DNA of 64,000 nt. Origin: Homarus americanus. Lineage: Eukaryota; Arthropoda; Malacostraca; Decapoda; Nephropidae. The stretch covers positions 3,057,607 through 3,121,606 of the forward strand of contig NW_024720711.1 in assembly GCF_018991925.1 (NCBI RefSeq), written 5' to 3'. Below are positions 22,975 to 32,649 of the stretch, piece by piece (the first letter of the stretch is position 1; each line of letters opens with the position of its first letter). A program made the position numbers and the translations under genes. Below the pieces are notes generated by a model. The model searched no databases, had not been told where the DNA came from, and was given only the letters and a program-made list of their open reading frames with translations.

Positions 22975-23318
22975 TGGAGTCCTCACAGATTTTAATAACA
23001 CGTCCTATTTTAGTGTCAATGTATAAAAGGTTGCTCATGCCGGATATTCTATGCTCGTTTTATGTATATAATAAATAATAATGGTCCAAGTACTGAGCCT
23101 TGGGGAACTCCACTTGTGACGTTGCTCCAATGGGACTTAGTGCCATTAATGCTCACTCACTGTTTCCTGTCCTGTAACCACGCCCTAATCCATTTAAGGA
23201 TATTACCTTTGATGCTATGTGCTTCTACCTTTCTAATTAGTCTTTCGTGGGGGACTCTGTCGAAGGCTTTGCTAAAGTCGAGATCCAGGTATATGCTGAT
23301 AACCACACACACACACAC

Positions 23319-23399
<81 letters not shown>

Positions 23400-23478
23400 T
23401 TATTTATTTCATGTAGATCCACAATGGTACGAAAAATGGGAAACAACGACACCTTTTAGCTTTCCATTTTCCTGTGTG

Positions 23479-23561
<83 letters not shown>

Positions 23562-24119
23562 CACAAAATGTTTAATGTTTCACCATAAAAACAAAAATTA
23601 TGTCAAAGTCTACAGTCTATTCACGCTCCAACTATCAACAAAATATTGAAGGATCATTTGTCGCGTCTCAGGGTGAGGAGATAGAGTGGATCGAGAAGCA
23701 GCAGCAGCAGCAGCAGCAGCACATGCAGATGGCGGAGCAGGAGCAGCAGGACCATGAGCTGGCCATGAAGCTGGCTTGCACCACACTACATGAACACAGC
23801 GCCCACCACCTGGCCACCGCCACACACCTCAACGACCACGACAGGTTCTCGGTGCTGTTCATTGTACTTCTTATGTAAGACACACACACACACACTTGTA
23901 ATCAACCAGTGTATTCACTCCCAGTCTATCTTACTTTTTGTACTGTCACTATGTTGAAATGCCCTGTAGTTTGAGCTTCTCCCCACCTAGTTATTATATA
24001 CATATTTGTCTCACTTATGTTACTTGTATATTATTTGTAAATCAAGAGACCCATTCCCCAATTATGTAACTGTATATTTTCATCCTTCAAGGCTGCTATG
24101 CTCTTTCAATAAACCCTTA

Positions 24120-24178
<59 letters not shown>

Positions 24179-24410
24179 GCCCCTCTTTCATCATACTTTG
24201 TTTTAACTTCATTCTTAATATTCAGGAGTGAACCACTTACATTCACCCATGTATCATCACTTAACACCACTAGTAGACCCCTTCACACTTCTTCTCACAT
24301 ATATTCATTCCTGACTTTATGCCCCTCACTTGTCCCTAGCAACCGTCTCGTCTGTTCTAAATTTTTTTTGCTAAAAGCCAGATCAACAAACAGACAGACA
24401 GACAGACAGC

Positions 24411-24458
<48 letters not shown>

Positions 24459-24864
24459 CCTAACACAGGTGCTCTTTCAGGTCATCAGCAGGTGAGGGTG
24501 AGATAGGGTCCGGTCATCCACTTGACATCAGCCACTGGACCTACGCCCAGATACGTGACTTCATCAACACCTCCTGTGACCCACACCTCCTCCAGGTATG
24601 TAAACATGTAGCCAGGTGTGTATGCATATGTACAGATGTTTGTAATTATATGTAGGTTATACATGACAGTAAATATGAGGTTGGTTAAAAATACAAACTA
24701 CTACTTCTACTATTAACAACAACACAACAATAATAACAATAACAACAATAACAACATGGTCTCTCCACCAGGCGTGTTACCGGGAGTTTGATCGTCGACG
24801 TCATGAGTATCACAGAACCATTAAGAGGCGTAAGGGCAAGACCAGGCAGGCCCTTGTCCACTGA
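19253..24864 (+). CDS. Gene 1: RING-finger (C3HC4) protein, putative E3 ubiquitin ligase, five exons
   Basis: Exons 19,253-19,521, 21,202-22,087, 23,672-23,844, 24,481-24,595 and 24,772-24,864 join in frame (intron phases 2, 0, 2, 0; all GT-AG) to 1,536 nt, or 511 residues plus TGA. Residues 11-77 form a C3HC4 RING: C11, C14, C30, H32, C35, C38, C74, C77, with an unusually long 35-residue loop between the last two pairs. A long Pro/Ser/His-rich region (about 90-355) leads to a Cys/His cluster (C363, C366, H373, C375, H378, H379), perhaps a partial B-box-like zinc site. Then come seven glutamines (395-401), a charged helix with DHELAMKL (412-419) resembling a MIU/IUIM ubiquitin-binding core, and a basic C-terminus with KRRKGK. 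RING proteins typically bind E2 enzymes and transfer ubiquitin; substrate and localisation are unknown. The ATG chosen is the first in-frame Met upstream of the RING after the AG at about 19,245. An upstream noncoding or coding exon is possible. Confidence 0.85.
19887..20330. mobile_element. (TA)n-bounded foldback element, in gene 1 intron 1
   Basis: (TA)n arrays at 19,887-19,973 and 20,244-20,330 flank a 270-bp body. The left part contains TAAGACATCTTCAGAGGCA and the right part contains its diverged inverse (CTCTGGAAGATGTCTTCG). The right arm (AAAGACGAAAGCTAAGGT to TTACATGAAA before the TA array) is the reverse complement of 28,078-28,190, and parts recur at 23.4 kb. No coding capacity. Confidence 0.75.
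20400..21115 (+). mobile_element. Family A non-LTR retrotransposon, 3' fragment, in gene 1 intron 1
   Basis: From 20,574 the frame stays open for 155 codons: [79 protein letters not shown] and a C-terminal FMDGREW with TAG. These are the post-catalytic thumb and C-terminal region of a LINE reverse transcriptase. Upstream (20,420-20,570) [14 protein letters not shown] words are frame-broken. The 3' tail CTTATGTTCTTA runs straight into (TA)n (21,112-21,180). The catalytic core is absent, so the copy is dead. Confidence 0.9.
21112..21180. repeat. (TA)n microsatellite next to LINE tail
   Basis: About 68 bp of TA immediately after the LINE tail and 21 bp upstream of the gene 1 exon 2 acceptor. 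Array-length changes here could affect splicing. Confidence 0.95.
21202..22087 (+). CDS. Gene 1 exon 2: proline-rich linker and Cys/His cluster
   Basis: The acceptor TTGTACACAG|G restores the arginine codon split by intron 1. It encodes residues 90-385: [20 protein letters not shown] (probable helix), Gln/His-rich, Pro/Ser-rich with basic [13 protein letters not shown] near the middle, then [19 protein letters not shown]. The donor is AGG|GTGAGC in phase 0. Normal-complexity coding with no stop over 886 nt supports a real exon. Confidence 0.85.
22246..22880 (+). mobile_element. Family A non-LTR retrotransposon, 3' fragment, in gene 1 intron 2
   Basis: [69 protein letters not shown] and DEWNKLP are in frame to a stop at 22,744. 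The C-terminal ~30 codons continue frameshifted ([12 protein letters not shown]). The tail ATATGTTCTTATAA precedes (TA)n at 22,888-22,970. It belongs to a different subfamily from the 20.4-kb copy ([15 protein letters not shown] in place of [12 protein letters not shown]). Confidence 0.88.
22888..22970. repeat. (TA)n microsatellite
   Basis: About 83 bp of TA between two oppositely oriented LINE fragments. Confidence 0.95.
22973..23303 (-). mobile_element. Non-LTR reverse-transcriptase domain fragment, reverse strand, in gene 1 intron 2
   Basis: The reverse strand encodes [31 protein letters not shown], a stop, [20 protein letters not shown] and [11 protein letters not shown]. These are RT motifs preceding the catalytic box. 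An [13 protein letters not shown] remnant follows, with the FADD catalytic region deleted or frame-shifted. It is bounded by (TA)n and (CA)n. It plausibly belongs to family A, upstream of the portion seen in the other copies, but is inverted relative to the adjacent copy. Confidence 0.85.
23304..23556. mobile_element. (CA)n + collapsed (TA)n-bounded foldback element
   Basis: (CA)n (23,304-23,320), (TA)n (23,322-23,395), an ~85-bp body, then (TA)n (23,482-23,556). The body begins TTTCATGTAGATCCACAATG as at 28,078, then after TTTTAGCTTT switches to the inverse arm (CCATTTTCCTGTGTGATTT). It is therefore a short palindromic derivative of the element at 19.9 and 28.1 kb. Confidence 0.75.
23672..23844 (+). 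CDS. Gene 1 exon 3: polyQ and MIU-like helix
   Basis: The acceptor GCGTCTCAG|GGTGAG is in phase 0. It encodes residues 386-443: GEEIEWIEK, seven Gln, [20 protein letters not shown] and a His/Ala-rich end. The donor is GACAG|GTTCTC in phase 2, a weak match beyond GT. Acidic/Gln context followed by DxxLAxxL is the pattern of motif-interacting-with-ubiquitin helices. This resemblance is by eye only. Confidence 0.75.
23899..24179 (+). mobile_element. Family B non-LTR retrotransposon 3' end, in gene 1 intron 3
   Basis: Matches the 3' untranslated region of the 15.1-15.36-kb copy along its length (AGTGTATTCACTCCCAG, CACTATGTTGAAATG, TGTATATTATTTGTAA, CTCTTTCAATAAACC) and ends with about 60 bp of (TTA)n. 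It begins immediately after (CA)n (23,880-23,895). This copy is not followed by (CA)n. Confidence 0.88.
24411..24460. repeat. (GATA)n in gene 1 intron 3
   Basis: About 48 bp of GATA units preceded by (CAGA)n, ending 20 bp upstream of the exon 4 acceptor. Confidence 0.95.
24481..24595 (+). CDS. Gene 1 exon 4
   Basis: The acceptor CTCTTTCAG|G completes the Arg codon from exon 3. It encodes [20 protein letters not shown] and [18 protein letters not shown]. The donor is CTCCAG|GTATG in phase 0. No known domain. Confidence 0.78.
24772..24864 (+). CDS. Gene 1 exon 5: basic C-terminus
   Basis: The acceptor CTCCACCAG|GCG is in phase 0. It encodes [30 protein letters not shown] and TGA. The cluster RRRH..KRRKGK could be a nuclear localisation signal or nucleic-acid/nucleosome contact (inference). 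Confidence 0.78.
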   Translation, partial: ACYREFDRRRHEYHRTIKRRKGKTRQALVH

Positions 24865-26150
24865 TACTCAACCATTATATCTGTCCCTTAGCCCTTATAT
24901 TTACCCCTTAACCCTTATATCAAACCCTTAGCCGTTGTTTCCTTCCTTCTTTCACCCCATCTTCCCTCCCTTCTTTCACCCCCTCTTCCCTCCCTTCTTT
25001 CACCAAGCCTTCCGTCTTCCTTCCTCTCTCTTTTCTACTCCGTGATGATCACCTCCTGTACCCCTCCTTCACCAGCCTCGTCTCTCCTTCCTACCCTCAC
25101 TGTCTCTCATCCACCTCTATCTTCCCTTCCCTCCTTCACTCTTACCCTTTCCCCTGGTTTCTCCTTCCTGTCATCACTCTTCTATCTTCTCCACCTCTTC
25201 CTTCCCTCCTCTTCTTCTTCCCCTCTCTCTCTCTCCTCTCCCTCTTAACACATCTTACCCAATATGAAGTGAAATTTCTGAGTTTTGCAAAATTCACAAC
25301 TTCAACGAAATTAGTGAAGTGATTAAACATCCTTGCCTCACCTAACTAACACCTTGTATGTGTATAATACCTGTTAAATATATGGTCTCTGTGTGTATAC
25401 CGGTAGAGCAGCCAGCCAATCAGAGGGGGTGCTGTGTGCTTCAATTTCCTTGGTTAGAATTTTTGCAGAGCATTTTTTTTCAATTAAAAAATTTCGAAGT
25501 TCAGAAAAGTAGAGGAATTCAGATATTTCGGTGTTTAGTTGAAGGTGGAATGTTTGAGTAAGGTGGTCGGTGTCTCTGCCTCCTGTCCTCATGTGTGAAA
25601 TATAAAGTTTGTAAACAAGTAAATAAATAAATACAAAAGAGAAAAATAGGGTCCTGTGAGGTGTACTTTAGTGTCGTTTCACTGCCATCTGATGTGGGAT
25701 TGTGAAGCTGTTTTTCCACTTATTATTAACAGTGATTTAATGAAACAAGGAACTTTTCACTGTGATCAGCTTTGAAGTGTTCATGTCACTGTTGTGTTAT
25801 AATGTGTCACAGTAGAACCTAAAGCTGAAGAAAATGTAACTTCACTGCTAACGTATGCTAAGTTATGTCACTAAGGTCATATCACTGTTATATCTAACCT
25901 GTCCTTTCACTGTCATAATATAATATAACCTGATCATTCACTGTTGTTAGAGACTTAATCAAGAACGAACAGCAATCACTGCATCACTGTCATGAGCCAC
26001 ACAGCCTACCTTCATATTACAGCAGCGTAACCCACATACGAGAGACAAGTGAACTCTGGATGTGCAGAGTGAAGAAATAAGAGTAAATTTCTCAGTGTGT
26101 CAATGTAGAATCCTGTATATCACTGCTAGCATGTATTAATAAAATGGACT
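24865..26150 (+). other. Probable 3' flank or 3' UTR of gene 1
   Basis: Three copies of a CTTCTTTCACCCC(A/C)TCTTCCCTCCC unit (24,940-25,010), then a pyrimidine tract to 25,248, then about 900 bp of ordinary AT-rich sequence with few SSRs. Candidate AATAAA signals lie at 25,622 and 26,138. From 25,740 to 26,130 a TCACTGT word recurs about every 35 bp. Transcript data would be needed to place the polyadenylation site. Confidence 0.45.
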
Positions 26151-26609
26151 CTTGTATATTACGTTACCACCATAATATAAATCATATATAATACAACTTT
26201 GTTATTTTCCTCTCATTATTCTTGTTATTTGTTATTATTATTTTGCTGCTGTTGTTGTTGGTGTTTATGTCGTGGCTGTCAGTGGCGCCAATGTTGTTCT
26301 GTCAGCGGTACAAAGCCTGTAAACAGATTTCATTTTTATTAGTCCGGTAAAATTCCTCCCCTCTTCATCTCCTCCATTTTATCTCCTCTTCGACGCTTAT
26401 GTCCCCCTCTCCCCCAATATCTCTCACTAATCCTTCTCATCTCCCTCTTTTCTTTATATTTTCCCTCACCTTTTCACTCCCTTTATCCTCTTCTCTCCCA
26501 GCGAGGGTTAGTAATTCCCTTTACATTTATAGGCTCCGCGTTGGCCTCCATTGTAACCCCCACAACTAGATTTTTCCACAGGAGAAACAACATCATACAG
26601 AGACCCCCC

Positions 26610-26642
<33 letters not shown>

Positions 26643-26754
26643 TTTTTTTTTGCCAAAACAAAGCCATTACCTCAATATAAACTTAAGCAGAAGTAATCAA
26701 CGTAAAATTAAGTCTTGATAGTTTGATATATACACACAGGATGATGACACTAAT
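26151..26754. other. Intergenic sequence
   Basis: AT-rich DNA, a C/T-rich patch (26,350-26,500) and (CA)n at 26,608-26,637. No gene recognised. Confidence 0.6.
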
Positions 26755-26923
26755 GATGGCGTTGTTTCTCCTGGGAAAGAAAAGACTTGTCGGGGTATAA
26801 AGGTAGAGTGCATTATGGGATTATCGCGGGCGGGAACAAGTGACAGTCGAGGGTCCAGGTGAAGGGAGGAGGATCAGATAGAGGTGTCAAGAGTTCATTA
26901 TCAACTGTGTGAGAGGCTTTATA
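26755..26923 (+). repeat. 168-bp inverted-repeat, copy A
   Basis: Starts GATGGCGTTGTTTCTCCTGG and ends GAGAGGCTTTATA. The reverse complement of 38,063-38,230 matches with one substitution and one 1-2-base indel. It holds TATAAA (26,796-26,801) and GGGCGGGAAC, which contains an E2F-like GGCGGGAA. No terminal inverted repeats or coding frame are evident. It could be a young non-autonomous repeat or a duplicated promoter or 5' exon. Confidence 0.85.
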
Positions 26924-27769
26924 AAGTTTCTGACGTGTGGTGATGGCGGAGGGGGGGACCGTTCTGGTTTTACGATAAGTTGATTAGTTTCCAGGTGATG
27001 AGTTTCTGTCTGTCTGTCTGCCTCTCTTCCTGGTCCTTGAACCTTATATACAACTTTAAGCAATGATAGACATAAGGAACTACGCCAGACGCACGTTCTC
27101 CAACCAATAACCGTGGACATAGTTATAGAAATTACGCCAAACGATGCTTCGCCTGCCCCTATACCAACACTGCCACAGAAACACAAACACAAAGTAGCAA
27201 CACAAAAGTTAACACAACACTCACACAGACATAATTATTGTTCAACTTGTTGTGAATTATTGTTGTGAGGCGACGTGACATAACTACACCAGGAGAGAGA
27301 GAGAGAGCTTCACATTCAGTACAGTGACAGACAGACAGATACTTAAATGTATAACGCTAGATATGTAATGTACGACAGAAATACACAGATTAGACAATTA
27401 ATTAGTGAGATGGGGAAATAAACCTAGGGATGATCTTGTCTTCCACGGAAATGTCAACAAGCGTTCATGGACTTTCCTCGGAGTATTTGATGACGTCAGC
27501 CATGACGTCATAATGTACAAGATAAAACCTCAATTTTTATCTAGAACTCAAGCTGGCGCCCCGAGGGTCAGCTATTTAAAGCCCTGAGGGTCGTATATCT
27601 GGGTGAGGGCTAGGGCCAACCCTTTAAGGTCCCCCGCACTAGCTTTATACAGGACGCTGACCCTTAAACTGTGACGATTTATTCTAACAATATGAGCAAG
27701 TTAAGTCTGGCTGGTGGACGTTCTCTCTCTTTATATATGTCTGTCTGGCTGTCTGTCTCTACTCGTATA

Positions 27770-27770
<1 letters not shown>
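26924..27770. other. Intergenic sequence with paired CRE-like sites
   Basis: Ordinary unique sequence. Two perfect TGACGTCA palindromes lie at 27,491-27,498 and 27,503-27,510. Short (GA)n near 27,295. No splice-bounded gene seen. Confidence 0.5.
27491..27510. promoter_or_regulatory. Two CRE-like TGACGTCA sites, 12 bp apart
   Basis: Two identical 8-bp palindromes with 4 bp between them. TGACGTCA is the established CREB/ATF recognition sequence. Function here is inferred; a third site lies at 37,810-37,817 beside the other inverted-repeat copy. Confidence 0.4.

Positions 27771-27832
<62 letters not shown>
27771..27832. repeat. (TG)n microsatellite
   Basis: About 60 bp of pure TG. Confidence 0.95.
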
Positions 27833-27834
<2 letters not shown>

Positions 27835-27995
27835 TAGGAGATAACTTTGTTGTGTGAGTGTGGTCGTGATGTGAGTTACAAACTAGTTCATAATAAAAAT
27901 TAACTGAAGTAGAATTTGGTTTTAGTTTGTCCAGCCACTGATTACTGTGAAGTGTTGATTGTATGTAGAAGTCCGCGTGCTTTATTGGGCTAATG

Positions 27996-27997
<2 letters not shown>

Positions 27998-28079
<82 letters not shown>

Positions 28080-28205
28080 CATGTAGATCCACAATGAGAA
28101 CGTGGATAAGATAAATCTTGATAAAATCACACGGGAAAAGGGAAACAACGGAGCACCTTAGCTTTCGTCTTTATTCAAGACATCTTCAGAGGCGTTCGAG
28201 TCAGT
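27998..28205. mobile_element. (TA)n-bounded element, third copy
   Basis: (TA)n at 27,998-28,077, then ATTTCATGTAGATCCACAAT, AACGTGGATAAGATAAATC, GGGAAACAACGGAGCACC and TTCAAGACATCTTCAGAGGC. This is the reverse complement of the right arm at 20,110-20,250. Here only one side has a TA array. Confidence 0.8.
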
Positions 28206-28359
28206 GAGAATCAGCAGTGCTAGCGAGTAACTTATCATCCATTAATTAAGAAAGTTTAGTAAGTTTAGGCGGCCATAATGTAAGGCACACCTAGAGTAGT
28301 GTCTTTTAGAAGAATTTGGGAGGACACGCCCGCCACTTGGAACCTCTCCCTCCTCCTCC

Positions 28360-28590
28360 TGTTTTTTCCTTCCCCGTCCCTCTCTCCCTCCCTCATTCCT
28401 TCATCCATCCCTTCCTCCCTCCGTCCCTCCTTCCTTCCTTCATCCATCCCTTCCTCCCTCCGTCCCTCCTTCCTTCCTTTATCTTTCCCTTCCTCCCTCC
28501 GTCCCTCCTTCCTTCCTTTATCTTTCCCTCCCTTCCTCCGTCTCTCCTTCCTTCCTTCTTTCCCCCTCCTTCTCCCTCCCTGACAGTTAA
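28360..28590. repeat. ~42-bp C/T minisatellite
   Basis: About four copies of CCTCCCTCCGTCCCTCC followed by TTCCTTCC and a variable TCATCC or TTATCTTTCC segment. The frames are Pro/Ser/Phe-only. Confidence 0.8.
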
Positions 28591-29685
28591 GTATGTTTTA
28601 TGAGAATGTAAACAAAAAATTAACTTAAATCACACGTGTTACACCTTGGATGCTTCACAACATAGCACTATATTCACACGGTTGTAATGGTACAGTACTT
28701 GACATCTTGGTCTGCCCAGTGCTTGTCTTGTCCTCTCAAAGTTCGGCAGTTGATCAATTAATACAAGCTAAATAAAAAAAAAGTTTATTCGGGTACAACA
28801 TTACAGGTAGAGGTGTAACTATTTCAACCAGGTGACACATTGTTTACCATCAACTAATGTGAAGGTTTATGAGGGTCATTCGTAAGTTGATTTTCTGCCC
28901 TTGACTAGACCTAACTACGATACGGAGCTCCAGGTCAAAACATTGTCACAGTTGACCTATTGACGGCCCCTCCTATTTTATAAACAATAGAACCAATCAC
29001 GTATAAACACTCTATTGACTTAACTGTTGGACTAGATAAACAAACAGCTGACGACCGTTGTTAACGATGTACTACCACAAACTATGCAGTACACACACCA
29101 TAAATATATACCAACCAACTCATGAACTAACATCACACATAAACCTTCAATTTCTCAAGAAGAATAAATGTAGGTGAATTCCTAGATGTGGTGACGTAAT
29201 CCTTCCTTCAGCCAATCAACATCTTCCGAGTTAAGGAGAGACAAAGGTGAGAGAAGCTTAATCGACGGGTCAATTGTACAAAGTCTTGACCATAACTAGA
29301 CAATTATCTCTAACCTGACTCTATTAGTGGAGCTTTACTAAAACAACCCCTACTACCCCTTTTTGAGAATCCACACCCCGAGTTTCATCATCATCACACA
29401 CACGGAGGTAGTTAGTGGAAAAGTTGGCGTGTCATAACAAACTTTCACCTTCCTTCATTACAGATCACGTAGCGAGTTTCATGGTAAAAGTTGGTGGGAA
29501 ATCTTATAACTAGGAGGCAGCGGATACCTTAGATATGACGGACGCCCTGTTGGAGGTACTTGACCCCCAAACAACCCCAGCCATACACAAAACATCCCTA
29601 ACACGACCCCCTGACGCCCCCGCCGCCCCGAGACCCTTCCTAAGATGATGGGGTGGAATAAGAAGGAAAAGAAACAGATGATATT
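28591..29685. other. Long intergenic stretch of ordinary complexity
   Basis: About 1.1 kb almost free of SSRs, unusual for this window. I see no open frame above 60 codons, no tRNA and no match to other repeats here. A noncoding exon or regulatory region cannot be excluded. Confidence 0.5.
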
Positions 29686-30380
29686 AATAAGAGGAAAAAT
29701 GAATGATGAATGAACAATGAGGAAGCAAAAGAATGTAAAGGAGGAGAATAAGAAAGATAATAGAAAAGATAAGATAAATAACAGGTAAAAAGAAGGGAAT
29801 AAAAAAAAAGATAACAGACAAGAGATAGATAAAAATAAGAAAACTTAGAGCTAACACAAAGAAGAAGAAGAAAGGGGGTAGAGCAGCAGACAATAATAGT
29901 GTTAAGGGAGGGGAGGGGAGGAGGGTCAGTCTCTTTGGGGTTGTCTCATCATCATCTCTCTGGGTCTCTCACTGCTGCTTGTGAGAGAACTAAGACAATG
30001 AGAGACTCTGCCTCCCCCCCCCCTCTCTCTCTCTCTCTCCCTCTTAGTGGATCACGTGTTTTGTTATCGGTCTCTGAGTTTGTCTCTCCTCCTCCCCTTC
30101 CTACCTCCCTCTCCTCCCTACCTCCTCCCTCCTTCCCAACTACCCTTCACCTCCTTTTCGTCCCTTCAGCTATCCCTCACCACTACCTCCTCTTCTTCTC
30201 CCTCATCTCCAGCCACCATTCCTCCCTTCTCCTCCCCTCCTATCCCCTCCCTCTATATCTCCTCTCACTCTCTCGTTCCTCACCCCAATCTCCCTCATTT
30301 CCTCACCACCTCATCCCTTTCTCTTCCTCCTTCCCACTTTCCCCAACCTCCACCTCCTATCCCTCCCTCCTCCTCACCCC
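29686..30380. repeat. Purine (AAGA/GAAT) tract then pyrimidine tract
   Basis: A/G-rich to 29,930, then C/T-rich 30,005-30,380. Another strand switch of purine content. Confidence 0.7.
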
Positions 30381-30474
30381 CTGTCAGGGATATCTCCAAA
30401 ATACACGACAAAAAGGATTCTCCAAATTTCCAGTAATAAAAAGGATATTTATCTGGAAGAGGTCAGGGGTAGGA

Positions 30475-30692
30475 TGACATATGGGGGATATAAGGGGGAG
30501 TAGGGGTATATGAGGAGATATAAGGGCAGGGAGGATCTTGGGGGATATATGGGATATAAGGGAGGGGGAGTAAGGGGGATATATAAGGGGTAGGAGGATA
30601 TATGGGGGATATAAGGGCAGGAGGATATATGGGGATATAAGGGGTAGGAGGATATATGGGGATATCTAATGGGTAGGAGGATCGAAATTGTT

Positions 30693-30752
<60 letters not shown>
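30475..30752. repeat. GGATATATGGGGGATATAAGGGGTAG-type minisatellite plus (CT)n
   Basis: About nine variable units of GATATATGGGGATATAAGGG over 200 bp, then (CT)n at 30,697-30,752. Confidence 0.8.
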
Positions 30753-30758
<6 letters not shown>

Positions 30759-30954
30759 ACATTTTCATCTTTCATCCTCTCAATCTCTCTCCATTTTTTA
30801 TCTTTCTCTCTGCCTGTCTCTATCTCTGCCACACATCACCTGGGTCACACAACACTGACACTGTACCTCGCCCGCCCAGGCACTGATAGTTAAGATAACA
30901 TTACGATAACAAGACCAAGATAACTAAGGCAAATGTCTCCAGTACTGCTCTCCC

Positions 30955-31160
30955 ACCAGTACCACCTGTCATCGCTATACCAGCACCACTACCACCCATA
31001 ACCGCTAGTACCAGGTAACTACCAGTACCACTACCACCATCACCAGCACCACTACCACCATCACCAGTACCACCCATCACCGCTAGTACCAGGTAACTAC
31101 CAGTAACACTACCACCATCACCAGCACCACTATCACCATCATTACCAGTACAATCACTAT
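30955..31160. repeat. ACCACTACCACCATCACCAG tract with nested duplication
   Basis: Trinucleotide-like ACC/CAC words with a ~78-bp higher-order block (containing CCGCTAGTACCAGGTAACTA) present twice. Confidence 0.8.
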
Positions 31161-31293
31161 TAAACAGGAGAGTATCAGGAGACACAGACAGACGCAGCCA
31201 TTACTCAATAACCATTCCCCATAACTCAGTACAAATCAGTTTATGTTATAATAATGCCTCACATTTTTTACCTTACTTTGGTCTTGCGGTTTC

Positions 31294-31296
<3 letters not shown>

Positions 31297-31355
<59 letters not shown>
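31297..31355. repeat. (GA)n microsatellite
   Basis: About 58 bp of pure GA. Confidence 0.95.
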
Positions 31356-31357
<2 letters not shown>

Positions 31358-32070
31358 CACAAGGTACAGAATAGCGCGTTTGTTTATCTTTATTGTTCAA
31401 TAATACGAAAATATAATGTTTATTTATTTATATATGTATTTATTTATTTCTTCATTTATCTTTTTATTGTTTTTTATTTATTTCTTTATTAATGCCCGAA
31501 TGGTTTATTTCTTAAGTAATTCATTCGTAATTACAGTAGTTGTTTGTTTACAGTGTTCGGTCTTGACACACACTCAGACGCGACCAAAATGTCCTGGACG
31601 CCGCCAACTGTTCCTGAGCAAGAGGTGGAGTTATTGCCTGTTCTTCCTCTCAACTTAACTTAATATACCTTGAGTTAACGGAACTTAAACTGACTTGAAT
31701 TTAATCTAGCATAGTCTGCTTTGGAGTCAGTTCTTATAACTTAAAACAACATAAATTAACCTAATCTATCATAACTTACCTAAATTAAGTTAATCTAAAA
31801 TAACTAGCCTTAAATTAACTTAACTTAAAATAATCTATACTCTGATAGAGTTTTGTCCAATGATAAATAATCTGATCTGAATGATTGTCTGTCGGGAGTA
31901 AGATAGTGTTGATGCTGAGGATAGTTAGGATAGTACAGTAATAGTCCACTCTGACCTATCCTTGTAGAGAATAGTCTGTAGTGTGATGGTTAGGCAGAAT
32001 AGTTGGATAGTAATAGTAATTTCTTATCTGCCCTAAAATATTACAGAGGCTAGTAGACCCGACAACAGAT
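31356..32070. other. AT-rich intergenic DNA
   Basis: TTTAT-rich patch (31,415-31,490), then loosely repeated AACTTAA/TTAACTTAA words (31,650-31,830). No gene recognised. Confidence 0.55.
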
Positions 32071-32076
32071 AATATG

Positions 32077-32630
32077 AAGAATGGTACCAGCAGTGACAAC
32101 ATTAGTACCAGCAGTGACAACATTAGTACCAACAGTGACAATAGTACCAACATTGACAACAATAGTACCAGCAGTGACAATATTAGTACCAGCAGTGACA
32201 ACATTAGTACCAGCAGTGACATTAGTACCAACAGTGACAATAGTACCAACATTGACAACATTAGTACCAGCAGTGACATTAGTACCAGCAGTGACAATAG
32301 TACCAACATTGACAACATTAGTACCAGCAGTGACAACATTAGTACCAGCAGTGACAACATTAGTACCAGCAGTGACATTAGTACCAACAGTGACAATAGT
32401 ACCAGCAGTGACAACATTAGTACCAACAGTGACAACATTAGTACCAACAGTGACAACAATAATACCAACACGGACAACAATAATACCAACACGGACAACA
32501 ATAATACCAACACGGACACCAATAATACCAGCACTGAGAACAATAATACCAACAGTGACAACAATAATACCAAGTGACAATAATATTATACAGCATAGTA
32601 CCAACAGTGACAACATTAACAACAAACAAC
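32077..32630. repeat. 21-bp minisatellite AGTACCAGCAGTGACAACATT
   Basis: About 26 units with 18- and 21-bp length variants (ATT dropped or AAT added) over 550 bp. Because unit lengths are multiples of three, four reading frames on both strands stay open for 167-205 codons. None has independent support as a gene. Towards 32,460 the variant AATACCAACACGGACAACA predominates. Confidence 0.9.
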
Positions 32631-32649
32631 AATATAAACAACTTTCGTA

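Noticed and set aside
22973..23303. Endogenous retrovirus or other viral RT
   Set aside because: The SKAFDRVPH and [14 protein letters not shown] words are typical of non-LTR LINE reverse transcriptases; no LTR, protease or integrase seen.
27405..27587. 60-codon frame near the CRE sites
   Set aside because: Short, unlike any family known to me, no exon borders; within chance expectation.
32077..32630. Open frames of 167-205 codons on both strands
   Set aside because: They arise because the minisatellite unit is a multiple of three; no start context, splice sites or domain similarity.
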